DNA of 55,950 nt. Origin: GCA-2786165 sp964625775 (GTDB lineage: Bacteria > Pseudomonadota > Gammaproteobacteria > Legionellales > Legionellaceae). Position numbers and translations under genes: made by a program. Below are positions 36,101-45,248 of the stretch, one piece after another; the stretch's first letter is position 1; each line of letters opens with the position of its first letter. Below the pieces are notes generated by a model. That model was given only the letters and a program-made list of their open reading frames with translations, had not been told where the DNA came from and ran no database searches. The stretch spans positions 1-55,950 of the forward strand of contig CAZVEH010000009.1 in the NCBI GenBank assembly GCA_964625775.1, written 5' to 3'.

Positions 36101-39100
36101 CAATGGGGTTTTGAGTATCTTTGCTATCCCACCGAATTCCCGCTAAAAATAAGCTAAAGTTCCCCATGGTTGAATAATGCACCGGACCGACACCCTGTTC
36201 ATCGAGGGTAGTGCAATAGTGCTCGGGATCTGAATGGGCATAGATGTGGCTGTGACGAATGCCAAAGGCATCGAGTACAGGTGAAAACTCTTGATGATCC
36301 CGAGAGGATAAACTTTCTTTTGAACTAAAGACATCCACACTTTGACCATTGAGTGCGCGATACGACACGCGCATGATGGTGATGATGCTCTTGCCTTCCC
36401 CCATGCGAATTTGATGCAATAAACTCTCATCATTGTGTAGCACGGCATAGACCAAATCGAGCATTTGTGTATGGTTCACCCATTTACCGGTTTTTCGCAG
36501 TACTATTTCGCGCATACAGGCCAATACTTTGCCTTTCGCTTCATCCGTGCCAGTTTTTTTATGCATGTGGATTAAATCAAGGAGCTCGGTAGATGTTTTT
36601 TGTGCAAGATTCTGGACCTGACTATAAGCATTGATGTAATACAGGGTATTCAGGAGTCCTGCTTTTTCGTCTTGGCTTATCGAGTGAGTTTTTAATTTAA
36701 ATCCATTGATAATTCGTTCAAGCTCGGTTGCATCTTTCTCATTAAGGCTATAATGCCGTTTACCTTCAGCTTGGACTACTTGTTCAAAGTGATCAATCAA
36801 AGCAGTTACTGAGGGTTGGTTGCTGGCAAGCAGCTTTGTGAGTTGCTGCAAAGTAGGCCTGGGTTCGGTGCGATAATACTTGGCTAATTGGGTTAATTCA
36901 GCAGGCTCTAATCCCAGAAGTTGTGTTTTTACTATCTTGATCCGTTGAGCTAAGTCCTTTTCGCTTAAGTCGGCAGTTAAAATGATTCGAACAGCAGGAT
37001 TGTCAGTATTTACTAAGAGCTTGATATAGTCAGCCTCAATCGTGCCTTGACTCATACCATTCAGCAGTTTGATTTGATGACTTTCCCACAATTGGCGCAA
37101 CTCATTATCTTGGACGGGGCAACGTGCTGTAATTTGTTCTAACACGTGTATATTCTGCAATAATCTTGGCGCATTATGGGATAATTGCGTGGTGATTGAA
37201 GTGCAAAACTCTTTCATAACTTTAGGGGATGATTTTAATTGAGTTAAGATCACCGAAAACCGTGAAGACAAATCTATGAAGTTGGTTTCGTGTTTAAATT
37301 GGATCAATACTTTTGCGTACGCTTGTTTAGCCATATCTGGTAAATCTGAGCGATTTATTTCCCCCAGACTTAGTTGAAGTGCTTCAAGGTGGTCTTCATG
37401 AGGTTTGAGTTGATGTAAATCCTGATTAATTAAACTTGACCCGCCATGCTGTAAGGCATCTTTGAGTAATGCCTGGATAAAAGCCACCGGATAAGGCTTG
37501 GTCTTAAACGCTGTTGCATCAAATACGGCATTGATCCACGTGGTTAATTGCTCTAGCGAATAGTACTGATTAGTCTGCGACTGCTCCACTAATAAGCCTA
37601 GCAATTGTCCTAATTCATCGTAATAATTTTTTCTATCCAAGTTTGCAAAGCACATCAGTAATTGGTTTATTTTTTCTTTAGTATTGCCTTCTTCAATCGC
37701 TAAACGATCAAATAGTTTTGTCAACAAGAGGCGATTTTGCATCCCAAATGTTTTCGATAAATAAAGATCGTCCAGTAAACGTTTTTCGCCTGCATTCAGC
37801 GGGCGAAAATCAGCATCTTGATCTGCTATAAAACAATTTTTATTTATCAATTGTTGAACAGCTTGCTGCCGGTCTTTCGGGGTATGAATCTCACTTAAGA
37901 GTTTTTCTAAAGTTGAATGATTAGGCAGAACAGAGTTTTCAAACGCTATTGAACTGAGTTGTTGGTAAAATTTGAGGCATTCTTCATGCTTTGGAGGATG
38001 TAAAATAGGATCGGAGATTAGCCATGGGTAAGCAGTGACCAAGGGTTGGTTAAAGCCATGTGCAAACCCATAAGCAATTAATTGTTTGAGTTGACTTTTT
38101 TTATCGCCCTTATATGCCTGTAGAGCACGACCCAATGCGTTGATCGTCCCCAAATCTAAGAAAAGTAAAGGAGATATGCTCATCTCAGTCAATACTTCTG
38201 CTAGTATAGGAAGATCCGCCATCTTAAGGTGATAGGAGCGGCTTAATTGATCTTGAGAATCTAAAAGAAGGTTCTGATTGAGCTGCGCTAATAAAGGTCC
38301 GTATTTCTCATTCTTCAATTGTTTCCAAAAATCTTGCGGCAATGCCTGTAAGGTATCAACCGTATCAACCCCTAATTTAATCGAGCTGGTCATCAGGCGA
38401 AACAGTGCTGTGTTGCTAGAGTGGTGCTCATTAACTAGGGTGAGTACGGCTTTAAAACGATCAAAATCGGCTTTGGGTAGTTGTAAGCGCTGTGCTGCAA
38501 AACGCAGAGTAAAACTTATGACATCTACAATCGCAAGATCTGGCTGATCCCAATTCACGGCGTAAGTCGAGTCTTTAGCGCAATTCAAACTTCGCAGATC
38601 CTGGAGTTGCAATGCCGGATCCCAATAGCGGTAGTGTTCGTGGACACAAGCGTAATAAAATCCATTTTCATGCCAATCAATCTCGCTGAGATGGTCTAAA
38701 ATATGTTGCTGAACGACCAGACTATCCTGCCGATTTCCTGTTTGTTGTAATACTTCGTAGACTCTTCTTAAAAATTGGTTGGCATTAAATTCGCCCCTAT
38801 ACGTCTGAATTGCTTTGACAAATTGGGTTGGATTGAAGTTCAAATCACTGATGTCTATATAATCAATCACTCGATTATAGGCGCTCCATACTTCAGAGAA
38901 GTGGATGGGTGGGATAGTACCATCATGCGGCTGAGATACTGTATCACCATGGGTATCAATCAGCGTCCATAACACGGTTTGATGGGCTGGGTAATGCGCC
39001 AATTTTTGCATACTGGCAGTAAAAGCGTCGACTTCTTCTTTTTCTAAGAATTCGGACCAATCGGTCAAAGGATCTAAGATCCGGCTTTTAAACACAGTAA

Positions 39101-42100
39101 AGTGTTCTGGTTCGGGAAATTTTTGATAGACTTTGTAAACCAAATGCAACCATTGTTCCGTACCTTTAGCACCGTAGTGATAAAACAGTTGACCGAATCC
39201 CTTCAGCTGGCTTTGCCCCCAATCATGAAACATCCTGTTTAAAAATTCCGGATCGAAGCTTGTTTCAGACTGAAAATCCGCTACGTTAGTGGGTGAAACC
39301 GAACGGACAAGCAGAGATGCAGACCATTTTTTAATCATCAATATCATCGCAGCGTGATCTGAAGGGGCTTTGATGTGTTGGCTCACGTTGTAATGCTGCA
39401 GCGACTCTGAAGTACTGGGATCACAAGCATGCGCACTTAACCAGTTTTGGATGGCTTCACCCACATTTTCAGTTGCTAAATGATGCCAAGCACTGATTTC
39501 AGGTTCCTCTCCAGAGAATGCTAGGGCTTTAAATTGGCGATAGTCTCCATCAAATGCCGTGGCTGGCTTGCTATGACTCATTTGGATAGCAAAAGGCTCC
39601 AATTGTTCTTCACGATCATCTGCTGCAGCAATGGGATCATAGGTTAAAATAAGACCATTTTCTGGGTTAGAGGCATAGCAGACCCTAAAACCAGGCGTGT
39701 TTTTCCAATCAACGCTGAATTGAAACAAAGACGGAAATTCCCTGATTTGTTTGAATGCGGCTGCATCTATGCCTTGAATGACAAACCGTGCATCGGTTTT
39801 GCTACCGACCCATAATGAAAAATCTTGAGCTGAGGCACCATGCTGGTTTGCATTATTGCGGGTGATTAACTCATCTTCTTTACCCTGATATTTAAGTATT
39901 TCGCGGACATGAGGTGATTTGGGTTTGGTTTGCTGCTCTGCCGCCTGTTGCACCTCTTGCGCGACTTCTTGTTGCGCTTGTTGCTGCACCCCAACTGATT
40001 CGGACACCAATGAATAGGTGATCGCTGCATCCCAAGAAGACGCCTCCTCTGCTGGGTCTGCTTGTGTGAGTGAAGCACGTTGTAGAGGTCTGATTGATCC
40101 TGGTGTGACGATTGTAGCGGTATTCGCCGTGAGATCAGGGTCCAGCGCCTGACGTATATTACCTAAAATCTTGTTTTGCAACGCACGATAACTGGCCTTT
40201 AACCCCCCTTTTGAGGTATCCGTGACAGCGGTTGCATCCCACTCTGGAATCTTGATTTGGAGACACAGATTGGAGTTCGTCGCAAGGTCGTTTAATAAGC
40301 TGATGAAACCCTGCGAAATGCCTTTAGGGTTTTGAATATTCAGCACTTTAATTTCGCCCAGATCATTCAAAGTGGTGATCAAGTTGATGAGCGCTGTTTG
40401 GGTGACATCATTAGACGCATGGGGAAAAATCAGATCTAATTCCGCCAATAAAGGCTTTTTTTGACAAGATTGAAATTTATAGGTCAAATAACTGATATAT
40501 TCATGAATTTCAAGGGTTTGTCCACAGTCTAAATCCAGAGTACAAGATAAAGCGGTTTTTGCCGACGCGTTCGTCAAATAAGTAAAGAACACATCAAGGC
40601 CATCCTTGCCCATTTCTGCGATGTTTCTCAATTGGCTTTTATCTGGGTTGGGATTTTGATGCAGAAATTGATACATATATTTCCCAGTATTCGCCCAAGC
40701 GTTGCGACCTGCTTCGATGAGATTGGTCCTGCTTTTTAAATAGTCTGTATGGGCTAAAAAACGATTCCGTGCCACGCAAGCATAGACATAGGACAAATCG
40801 TCATTGGGCGGTAACTCAATGCTCATTAATTCAAGATTAGATTCGAACCAGGGCTTCAATGACATTTTTTCGGGAACAGTTTGGATCACTAATGCGGTTG
40901 CGCGCTGATAATAGGCTAATTTCATGCCTTCGACGAAGTCATTGGCCCGCATGATGGTTATTTTATGGTCACCAGGATCACAGATAATTCCACCTTCATC
41001 TAACGCAGCAACCACGACCTGTGCAGGGGTATCAGGTATCATAGTCCCTGGCAAAAGATAGAGCGGTTCAGGTTGAACTGGATGGACTATCTCAGCATAC
41101 CAATCGCTTTCCTTGCGCATTGAGACTGGATAACGCTTAGCAAATGCTTGTTTGAATGCAGTCTCAGTCTTTTTTTGTGCAGGCAAACAACTGGCTTCCA
41201 AAGCGTTTTGGTGGAGTAAAGGAATGGGGTGCGTGACACGATAGTCATTCAGATCCGGTTTTGAAGCCCCGGAAAGACGACACCAAGGCAAAACGCGAGA
41301 TAAGAGTACGGCATGCCAGTCAATCACATCGGAATAAACCCGCTTATTGGCATGCCGGACGATACAAACAGCACATTTTTCTAACTCCGGCGTAGCTCGA
41401 CATTGATTTTCTAAGAAAGGAGGCGCATATACGGTCCAAGTCTCTTGTTGCTTATGTAATAACACCCATTTGGGATCCTGTTCGCTACCAACATTCACAA
41501 GTAGGGTTGAAAAATGAGCCCATTCGTTATCAGTTAAGTGCTTTAATTCGGTGTGATTTAATGGTGCAATGCTCGTACAGAACACGTCATTTGCTAATTT
41601 CTTTGACTTAAAACTATCTGGATAGGTTTTTTTTAGCAGACGATAAAGATCATAACGGGTTAGAGACTGAGAAAATGGCGATTCTAAGCAGCTTGGTAAT
41701 TGGCGATCATTGTAAAACTCAGTATCAGAAAGTGGATACCCTTCTATTTGAGCGCCAAGCGAAACAGCGTCAATCTCGTTCCAAGTGAGGGGTATACCGG
41801 GACGCAACAAAATATGCTCCCATTTTTTAGCAGTTTTAGGTTTACCTTCTAACACATCAAAGAGTAGGTTCTGCATGGTTTTGTGAATAAAATTTTGTTT
41901 CAAAGAAGGCGCTGAGGATGAAAGCTCCGATTGTAACCAAGGATGTCTGGCGAGTAGGCTTGCTTCCAGTTTTGCATACAACTCATCGCACTGTTTACTG
42001 AGAACCACATTCTGTTCAGCCCAACAAGCCTCAAACTCTGTATTGGCTGCCCCTTCCAATCTCTTTCTTTCTAGGTGTCTTCTTGTTGCTGCTGTTGTAT

Positions 42101-42215
42101 CACTTCCGGTAATTGTACTGACGGTTTTGTTGATACTATCAGCTTTATCGTTCATCCACCCGATATGCAATCCTTTTTTGATGTCACCCAATAATTGTTC
42201 TTTTGATTGAGCCAT
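33141..42215 (-). CDS. Giant protein with SecA-like DEAD motor
   Basis: About 3,024 residues from the ATG chosen at 42215 (MAQSKEQLL); the frame is open 19 codons further up, and neither start has a clear ribosome binding site. Residues near 1940-2430 form a SecA-type motor: RMGEGKSIITIM (Walker A), YLDEGDHIM in place of SecA DEVD, SEAEIVKDAGSQGAVTISSR, MGRGTDIRPYD and EQGRQGRNGAAG (arginine-finger region). SecA itself is about 900 residues with a zinc tail, absent here. The N-terminal 1,900 residues are mostly helical, with a glutamine/alanine-rich linker (QQAQQEVAQEVQQAAEQQ); the C-terminal 600 are again helical. No signal peptide or obvious membrane helices. Probably an ATP-driven machine or effector, not housekeeping SecA. 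Confidence 0.85.
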   Translation of the reverse strand: MAQSKEQLLGDIKKGLHIGWMNDKADSINKTVSTITGSDTTAATRRHLERKRLEGAANTEFEACWAEQNVVLSKQCDELYAKLEASLLARHPWLQSELSSSAPSLKQNFIHKTMQNLLFDVLEGKPKTAKKWEHILLRPGIPLTWNEIDAVSLGAQIEGYPLSDTEFYNDRQLPSCLESPFSQSLTRYDLYRLLKKTYPDSFKSKKLANDVFCTSIAPLNHTELKHLTDNEWAHFSTLLVNVGSEQDPKWVLLHKQQETWTVYAPPFLENQCRATPELEKCAVCIVRHANKRVYSDVIDWHAVLLSRVLPWCRLSGASKPDLNDYRVTHPIPLLHQNALEASCLPAQKKTETAFKQAFAKRYPVSMRKESDWYAEIVHPVQPEPLYLLPGTMIPDTPAQVVVAALDEGGIICDPGDHKITIMRANDFVEGMKLAYYQRATALVIQTVPEKMSLKPWFESNLELMSIELPPNDDLSYVYACVARNRFLAHTDYLKSRTNLIEAGRNAWANTGKYMYQFLHQNPNPDKSQLRNIAEMGKDGLDVFFTYLTNASAKTALSCTLDLDCGQTLEIHEYISYLTYKFQSCQKKPLLAELDLIFPHASNDVTQTALINLITTLNDLGEIKVLNIQNPKGISQGFISLLNDLATNSNLCLQIKIPEWDATAVTDTSKGGLKASYRALQNKILGNIRQALDPDLTANTATIVTPGSIRPLQRASLTQADPAEEASSWDAAITYSLVSESVGVQQQAQQEVAQEVQQAAEQQTKPKSPHVREILKYQGKEDELITRNNANQHGASAQDFSLWVGSKTDARFVIQGIDAAAFKQIREFPSLFQFSVDWKNTPGFRVCYASNPENGLILTYDPIAAADDREEQLEPFAIQMSHSKPATAFDGDYRQFKALAFSGEEPEISAWHHLATENVGEAIQNWLSAHACDPSTSESLQHYNVSQHIKAPSDHAAMILMIKKWSASLLVRSVSPTNVADFQSETSFDPEFLNRMFHDWGQSQLKGFGQLFYHYGAKGTEQWLHLVYKVYQKFPEPEHFTVFKSRILDPLTDWSEFLEKEEVDAFTASMQKLAHYPAHQTVLWTLIDTHGDTVSQPHDGTIPPIHFSEVWSAYNRVIDYIDISDLNFNPTQFVKAIQTYRGEFNANQFLRRVYEVLQQTGNRQDSLVVQQHILDHLSEIDWHENGFYYACVHEHYRYWDPALQLQDLRSLNCAKDSTYAVNWDQPDLAIVDVISFTLRFAAQRLQLPKADFDRFKAVLTLVNEHHSSNTALFRLMTSSIKLGVDTVDTLQALPQDFWKQLKNEKYGPLLAQLNQNLLLDSQDQLSRSYHLKMADLPILAEVLTEMSISPLLFLDLGTINALGRALQAYKGDKKSQLKQLIAYGFAHGFNQPLVTAYPWLISDPILHPPKHEECLKFYQQLSSIAFENSVLPNHSTLEKLLSEIHTPKDRQQAVQQLINKNCFIADQDADFRPLNAGEKRLLDDLYLSKTFGMQNRLLLTKLFDRLAIEEGNTKEKINQLLMCFANLDRKNYYDELGQLLGLLVEQSQTNQYYSLEQLTTWINAVFDATAFKTKPYPVAFIQALLKDALQHGGSSLINQDLHQLKPHEDHLEALQLSLGEINRSDLPDMAKQAYAKVLIQFKHETNFIDLSSRFSVILTQLKSSPKVMKEFCTSITTQLSHNAPRLLQNIHVLEQITARCPVQDNELRQLWESHQIKLLNGMSQGTIEADYIKLLVNTDNPAVRIILTADLSEKDLAQRIKIVKTQLLGLEPAELTQLAKYYRTEPRPTLQQLTKLLASNQPSVTALIDHFEQVVQAEGKRHYSLNEKDATELERIINGFKLKTHSISQDEKAGLLNTLYYINAYSQVQNLAQKTSTELLDLIHMHKKTGTDEAKGKVLACMREIVLRKTGKWVNHTQMLDLVYAVLHNDESLLHQIRMGEGKSIITIMRVSYRALNGQSVDVFSSKESLSSRDHQEFSPVLDAFGIRHSHIYAHSDPEHYCTTLDEQGVGPVHYSTMGNFSLFLAGIRWDSKDTQNPIDIHAVNRVAYLDEGDHIMRAENTLFNYSDQSETSGVYNYDAWVYQIAYDFYLQHRESLKAKDFQVSEKTDLQSLYQQLQTAALTIAPDQSNFFQKYLASGDLVLRNQKLLGLLTSAHLAHDLKEGVHFCVMQEQKKLSDTETLDISFAKVMINNQVYHGSTYSDLVQQFLHVRLNKAAVNAGQTPNFFIDPENEVALSLNTRYVLKNYYQQIEACTGTPGNKETLAFYKDEFGIERVIKLPTNLEIKTQFLPPIYCQGESLPEEDEAAHVAAIVASIRDNPDQPILIIAEDDKAVERLGTLIQASLGQMRNLVIDTNAKGLSEAEIVKDAGSQGAVTISSRMGRGTDIRPYDLDLGLRVIRTYPTTPEIVKQEQGRQGRNGAAGVCQDIINYGDVIRECKPFLENARYIELLADETEHLAHKLEKHTHQDKEIWKIIKQNPVMKEQYLLSRTLQRLKHEIQEETKQRSRQKEALIAEGSGQVMEHLSGLSASRDKKKVKAAWKTCKKAIETAWAEDSDGQRSRAILTDFYLQHRIRFQRPPKPKTRPEPVQYERNVGASTQALIAFHQHWLNSMQRHAANFDPALDPKFVAIIYGEHSEQLDSLYKAFSKLNPEQLDTLTALVSSHPLCHVITSQAWVAAMTLLAEDTEIAATFSGRMNEFFARKTGVPKTPAAVLEFSKSFIDAVAGAPDIQFLQELIQDNYPEELHQKLFTMVQDFPRQVVDLCKHSMQSEDVVFLLDRLTQSSAHTRCIDYLVNHHKKLKVDTAMIRSLVEILVQDTMDPTMLENLDYKEETTVLLDFLSQRPGFTQQDYQALQAKICRIAEHHQLPFLTYLASMPPYVSVKTVLTDLKDLPGKHGFDHGGKALQQRIHRMQTAANAFTDFLFDHDIIRSKDSFVTPEDEATYHTWSAIYDQFSVEKRELFFTATRKLNHLELDHLQRLAGEYAGHLSTQALHSKIHAMAQNNHNEDVNQTAITNTREHKFFK

Positions 42216-42364
42216 GGTTGTCTTATACTTGTCACCATAGTTACATTTTAGACCATTGCTTGTTAAATACAATTTACTGCAATTGGGTTAAGAAACACCA
42301 AATCTGGATTTATATTGAACAACAAAGAGCTTGTGATTGCTCGATTTTAGCTGTATTTCTAGAG

Positions 42365-42386
42365 CCGTTCGCCCTGAGAAGCGTGC
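42365..42386. repeat. Remnant of the gap-associated palindromic repeat
   Basis: CCGTTCGCCCTGAGAAGCGTGC matches the arm at 30745-30766 with a few changes, and CGTTCGCCCTGAG is the exact reverse complement of 30721-30733. Repeat copies thus lie on both sides of the giant/coiled-coil gene pair, which may mark the edges of a mobile or recombined segment. Confidence 0.55.
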
Positions 42387-42455
42387 AAAAAAGAGATCGA
42401 CGTTTTGCGTCAGTCCTGTTGCATTGGAGATCTTAGCAAGCTACTATAGAGGTTT

Positions 42456-44369
42456 GTGAGCCTCCTTTCACCCATGCCAATGCCAGAACAATATACATCA
42501 GAAGCCATCGAAGTATTAAGTGGCCTGGAACCGGTGCAACGCAGGCCGGGGATGTACACTGACACCACTCGTCCTAATCATTTGGCTCAAGAAGTCATTG
42601 ACAACTCTGTTGATGAAGTGCTTGCGGGCTTTGCCAACGAAGTTACCGTAACGTTGTTTGAAGATGATTCGATTGAAGTGTCTGATAACGGCCGTGGTAT
42701 GCCCGTGGATATTCATTCGCAACTGGGTTTGACTGGCGTCGAAGTGATCATGACGCGGCTGCATGCCGGTGGAAAGTTTTCTAATAAATCTTATCAATTT
42801 TCTGGCGGTTTACACGGCGTCGGAGTTTCCGTGGTGAATGCCCTTTCTAGTCGCGTGGAAGTAATTATCAAACGTGACGGCATTCGTTATCAAATGGATT
42901 TTGCCGATGGTGATAAATGCGGGGAGCTACGTGAAATTGGGGTAACCAAAAAACGAGATACCGGCACCACCATTCATTTTTGGCCAAATGGCAAATATTT
43001 CGATACCACTCGCATTTCCGCAAAACAATTGACACATGTTTTGCGAGCCAAAGCAGTCTTATGCTCTGGTTTATCCATGACGTTCATCAATCGCCAGACC
43101 AAAGAAACAACCCACTGGTGCTATCAAAACGGGTTATTGGATTATTTATTATTATCTTTACCCGCTGATTTTATCCCCGAAGAACCTTTCACCGGCGAAT
43201 TGCTCAGTACAGATGCGACCATTTCTTGGGCTTTGGCTTGGGTATCAAGCACATCCACGCCTGTGAGTGAAAGTTATGTCAATTTGATCCCAACCATTCA
43301 GGGCGGTACGCACGTCAATGGATTACGCTCGGGGTTGTTTGACGCCCTATCTGATTTTTGTGAATTACGTAACCTTTGTCCTCGTGGCATCAAATTAACT
43401 GCAGATGATCTTTGGGAGCCTTGTCAGTACGTGCTGTCTGTCAAAATGAACGAGCCCCAGTTTGCTGGCCAAACCAAAGAACGCTTAACCTCTCGCCAAA
43501 TGTCTGGCTGGGTCAGTACGGTGATCAAAGATGCATTTTCCTTATGGCTTAACCAATATCGCAACCAAGGTGAATTGATTGCTAATTTGGCCATAGAACG
43601 TGCACAAAAACGACTACGTCAAGCCAAACAAGTAGCACGCAAACGTATACACCAAGGGCCAGCACTTCCTGGAAAATTGGCGGATTGCTTACAACAAGAT
43701 CTGAGTCAAGCTGAATTGTTCCTGGTAGAAGGTGATTCTGCCGGAGGCTCTGCGAAACAAGCCCGTAGCAAAGATTTTCAAGCCATACTGCCTTTACGGG
43801 GTAAGATTTTAAACGCCTGGGAAGTAGACTCTTCACAAATTTTAGCCTCACAAGAAATTCATGATATTGCTGTAGCGATTGGCGTTGATCCCGGTTCAAC
43901 AGATTTATCCTGTTTGCGCTACGGAAAAATTTGTATTTTGGCAGATGCTGATTCAGATGGTGCGCATATTGCGACCTTGATCTGTGCGCTGTTTCTGCGA
44001 CATTTCAGGCCTTTGATTGAAGCGGGACATATTTATGTCGCCATGCCGCCGCTATATCGCATCGATGCAGGCAAAGAAGTGCATTATGCCTTAGATGATG
44101 CTGAAAAAGAGCATATTCTCAAACTTTTGGCTGAAAAAACCAGGGCCAAAGTCAATGTTCAACGATTCAAAGGCTTGGGGGAAATGAATCCTATACAACT
44201 ACGTGAAACCACGATGGACCCCAACACCCGGCGCTTGGTGCAACTTACTCTTGAAGACGACGATGCAAAAACCATGGAAGTCATGGACATGATGTTGGCC
44301 AAAAAACGTGCATCAGATCGCAAAGCCTGGCTCGAAAGCAAGGGTCATCTCAGTGACCCTCCCGTATAA
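42456..44369 (+). CDS. parE: DNA topoisomerase IV subunit B
   Basis: ATPase subunit of topoisomerase IV, which decatenates daughter chromosomes with ParC. Present: QEVIDNSVDEVLAGFA and DNGRGMPVDIH (GHKL ATP site), FSGGLHGVGVSVVNALS, then the TOPRIM signature EGDSAGGSAKQARSKDFQA and DADSDGAHIATLI. About 637 residues, matching ParE rather than the longer GyrB. The frame begins at a GTG with AGAGG close by; the ATG at 42474 is a good alternative. Its stop codon directly abuts the stop of the convergent arginase gene, leaving no spacer. Confidence 0.96.
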   Translation: MSLLSPMPMPEQYTSEAIEVLSGLEPVQRRPGMYTDTTRPNHLAQEVIDNSVDEVLAGFANEVTVTLFEDDSIEVSDNGRGMPVDIHSQLGLTGVEVIMTRLHAGGKFSNKSYQFSGGLHGVGVSVVNALSSRVEVIIKRDGIRYQMDFADGDKCGELREIGVTKKRDTGTTIHFWPNGKYFDTTRISAKQLTHVLRAKAVLCSGLSMTFINRQTKETTHWCYQNGLLDYLLLSLPADFIPEEPFTGELLSTDATISWALAWVSSTSTPVSESYVNLIPTIQGGTHVNGLRSGLFDALSDFCELRNLCPRGIKLTADDLWEPCQYVLSVKMNEPQFAGQTKERLTSRQMSGWVSTVIKDAFSLWLNQYRNQGELIANLAIERAQKRLRQAKQVARKRIHQGPALPGKLADCLQQDLSQAELFLVEGDSAGGSAKQARSKDFQAILPLRGKILNAWEVDSSQILASQEIHDIAVAIGVDPGSTDLSCLRYGKICILADADSDGAHIATLICALFLRHFRPLIEAGHIYVAMPPLYRIDAGKEVHYALDDAEKEHILKLLAEKTRAKVNVQRFKGLGEMNPIQLRETTMDPNTRRLVQLTLEDDDAKTMEVMDMMLAKKRASDRKAWLESKGHLSDPPV

Positions 44370-45248
44370 TTACGATTCAAACACCGCTTGGATCAAATCC
44401 GCCAATAACTTTGCTGTTTTGTCCTCTTGATCTTGTAGCGGATTAAATTCAGTGATTTCTAAGCCCAATAACTGCTCCTTATGCAGCATACAGTGTAATG
44501 CGTCCTGCAATTCTTGACCGCGGATACCCCCTTTCTCGCGATAACCCACACCAGGCGCATCTTTTGGATCAATCGCATCCATATCAATACTCACACCAAA
44601 CCCACAAGTTTGTGCGCGTACATGTTCAACAGCTTCGTTCAAAATAGTTTGAATACCTCGTTGCCTGACCTCTTCCATGTAATAAATTTTCACGCCCAAT
44701 CGTTCTAATAATTGTTGTTCACCTATTTCATAACTGCGTATGCCAATCAAACACATATGCTGTGGCTTCACTTTGGGGTGATCATCCAAAATACGACACA
44801 ATCGAGACACGCCCTGATTTAAAAGATGCGCCACGGGCATGCCATGAATATTTTGGGTGACCGATGTTTCAGGCGTATGGCTATCCATATGTGCGTCAAT
44901 CCAGATCAAGCCTATATCGCCCTGAGACCGATTGGCATACGCAACTGCGCTCCAGGTCGCAATTGCGCAAGAATGATCGCCTCCTATGACACAAAATTTT
45001 TCTTTTTTCTGTGCATAAGGCAAAACGGCCTGGCTCAATTCTTGAAGGTTTTTTTCTACTTCAACCAGCACATCTTTCCCTTTTAAAAAACTAGTGGAGG
45101 TCAAAATGGTCTGGAAAGATATTGACGCAGTGATTCGCTGTAAAATGTGCGGATGATAATACAAATACCAAGGTCCTAAAGCACAATTGCGATCATTGGC
45201 GGCAATACCTGAGGCGAACCCTAATAAGGTGATAGTGGTTTGGCTCAT
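44370..45248 (-). CDS. Arginase-family ureohydrolase
   Basis: Mn-dependent hydrolase, most likely arginase giving ornithine and urea. Metal-binding motifs: GGDHSCAIATWS, WIDAHMDSHTP and SIDMDAIDPKDAPG, all complete. 292 residues, normal. The start overlaps the end of the ornithine cyclodeaminase gene as ATGA, so the two are translationally coupled and the product of one would feed the other: arginine to ornithine to proline plus ammonia. Agmatinase or formiminoglutamase is possible, but the cyclodeaminase partner favours arginase. Confidence 0.9.
   Translation of the reverse strand: MSQTTITLLGFASGIAANDRNCALGPWYLYYHPHILQRITASISFQTILTSTSFLKGKDVLVEVEKNLQELSQAVLPYAQKKEKFCVIGGDHSCAIATWSAVAYANRSQGDIGLIWIDAHMDSHTPETSVTQNIHGMPVAHLLNQGVSRLCRILDDHPKVKPQHMCLIGIRSYEIGEQQLLERLGVKIYYMEEVRQRGIQTILNEAVEHVRAQTCGFGVSIDMDAIDPKDAPGVGYREKGGIRGQELQDALHCMLHKEQLLGLEITEFNPLQDQEDKTAKLLADLIQAVFES

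Noticed and set aside
33141..42215. Housekeeping SecA
   Set aside because: Motor motifs match, but size, altered motif II and missing zinc tail exclude the ordinary export ATPase.
42398..42420. Resemblance of TTTTGCGTCAGTCC to the bcp palindrome arm
   Set aside because: Only about a dozen bases with a mismatch; too weak to call a copy.
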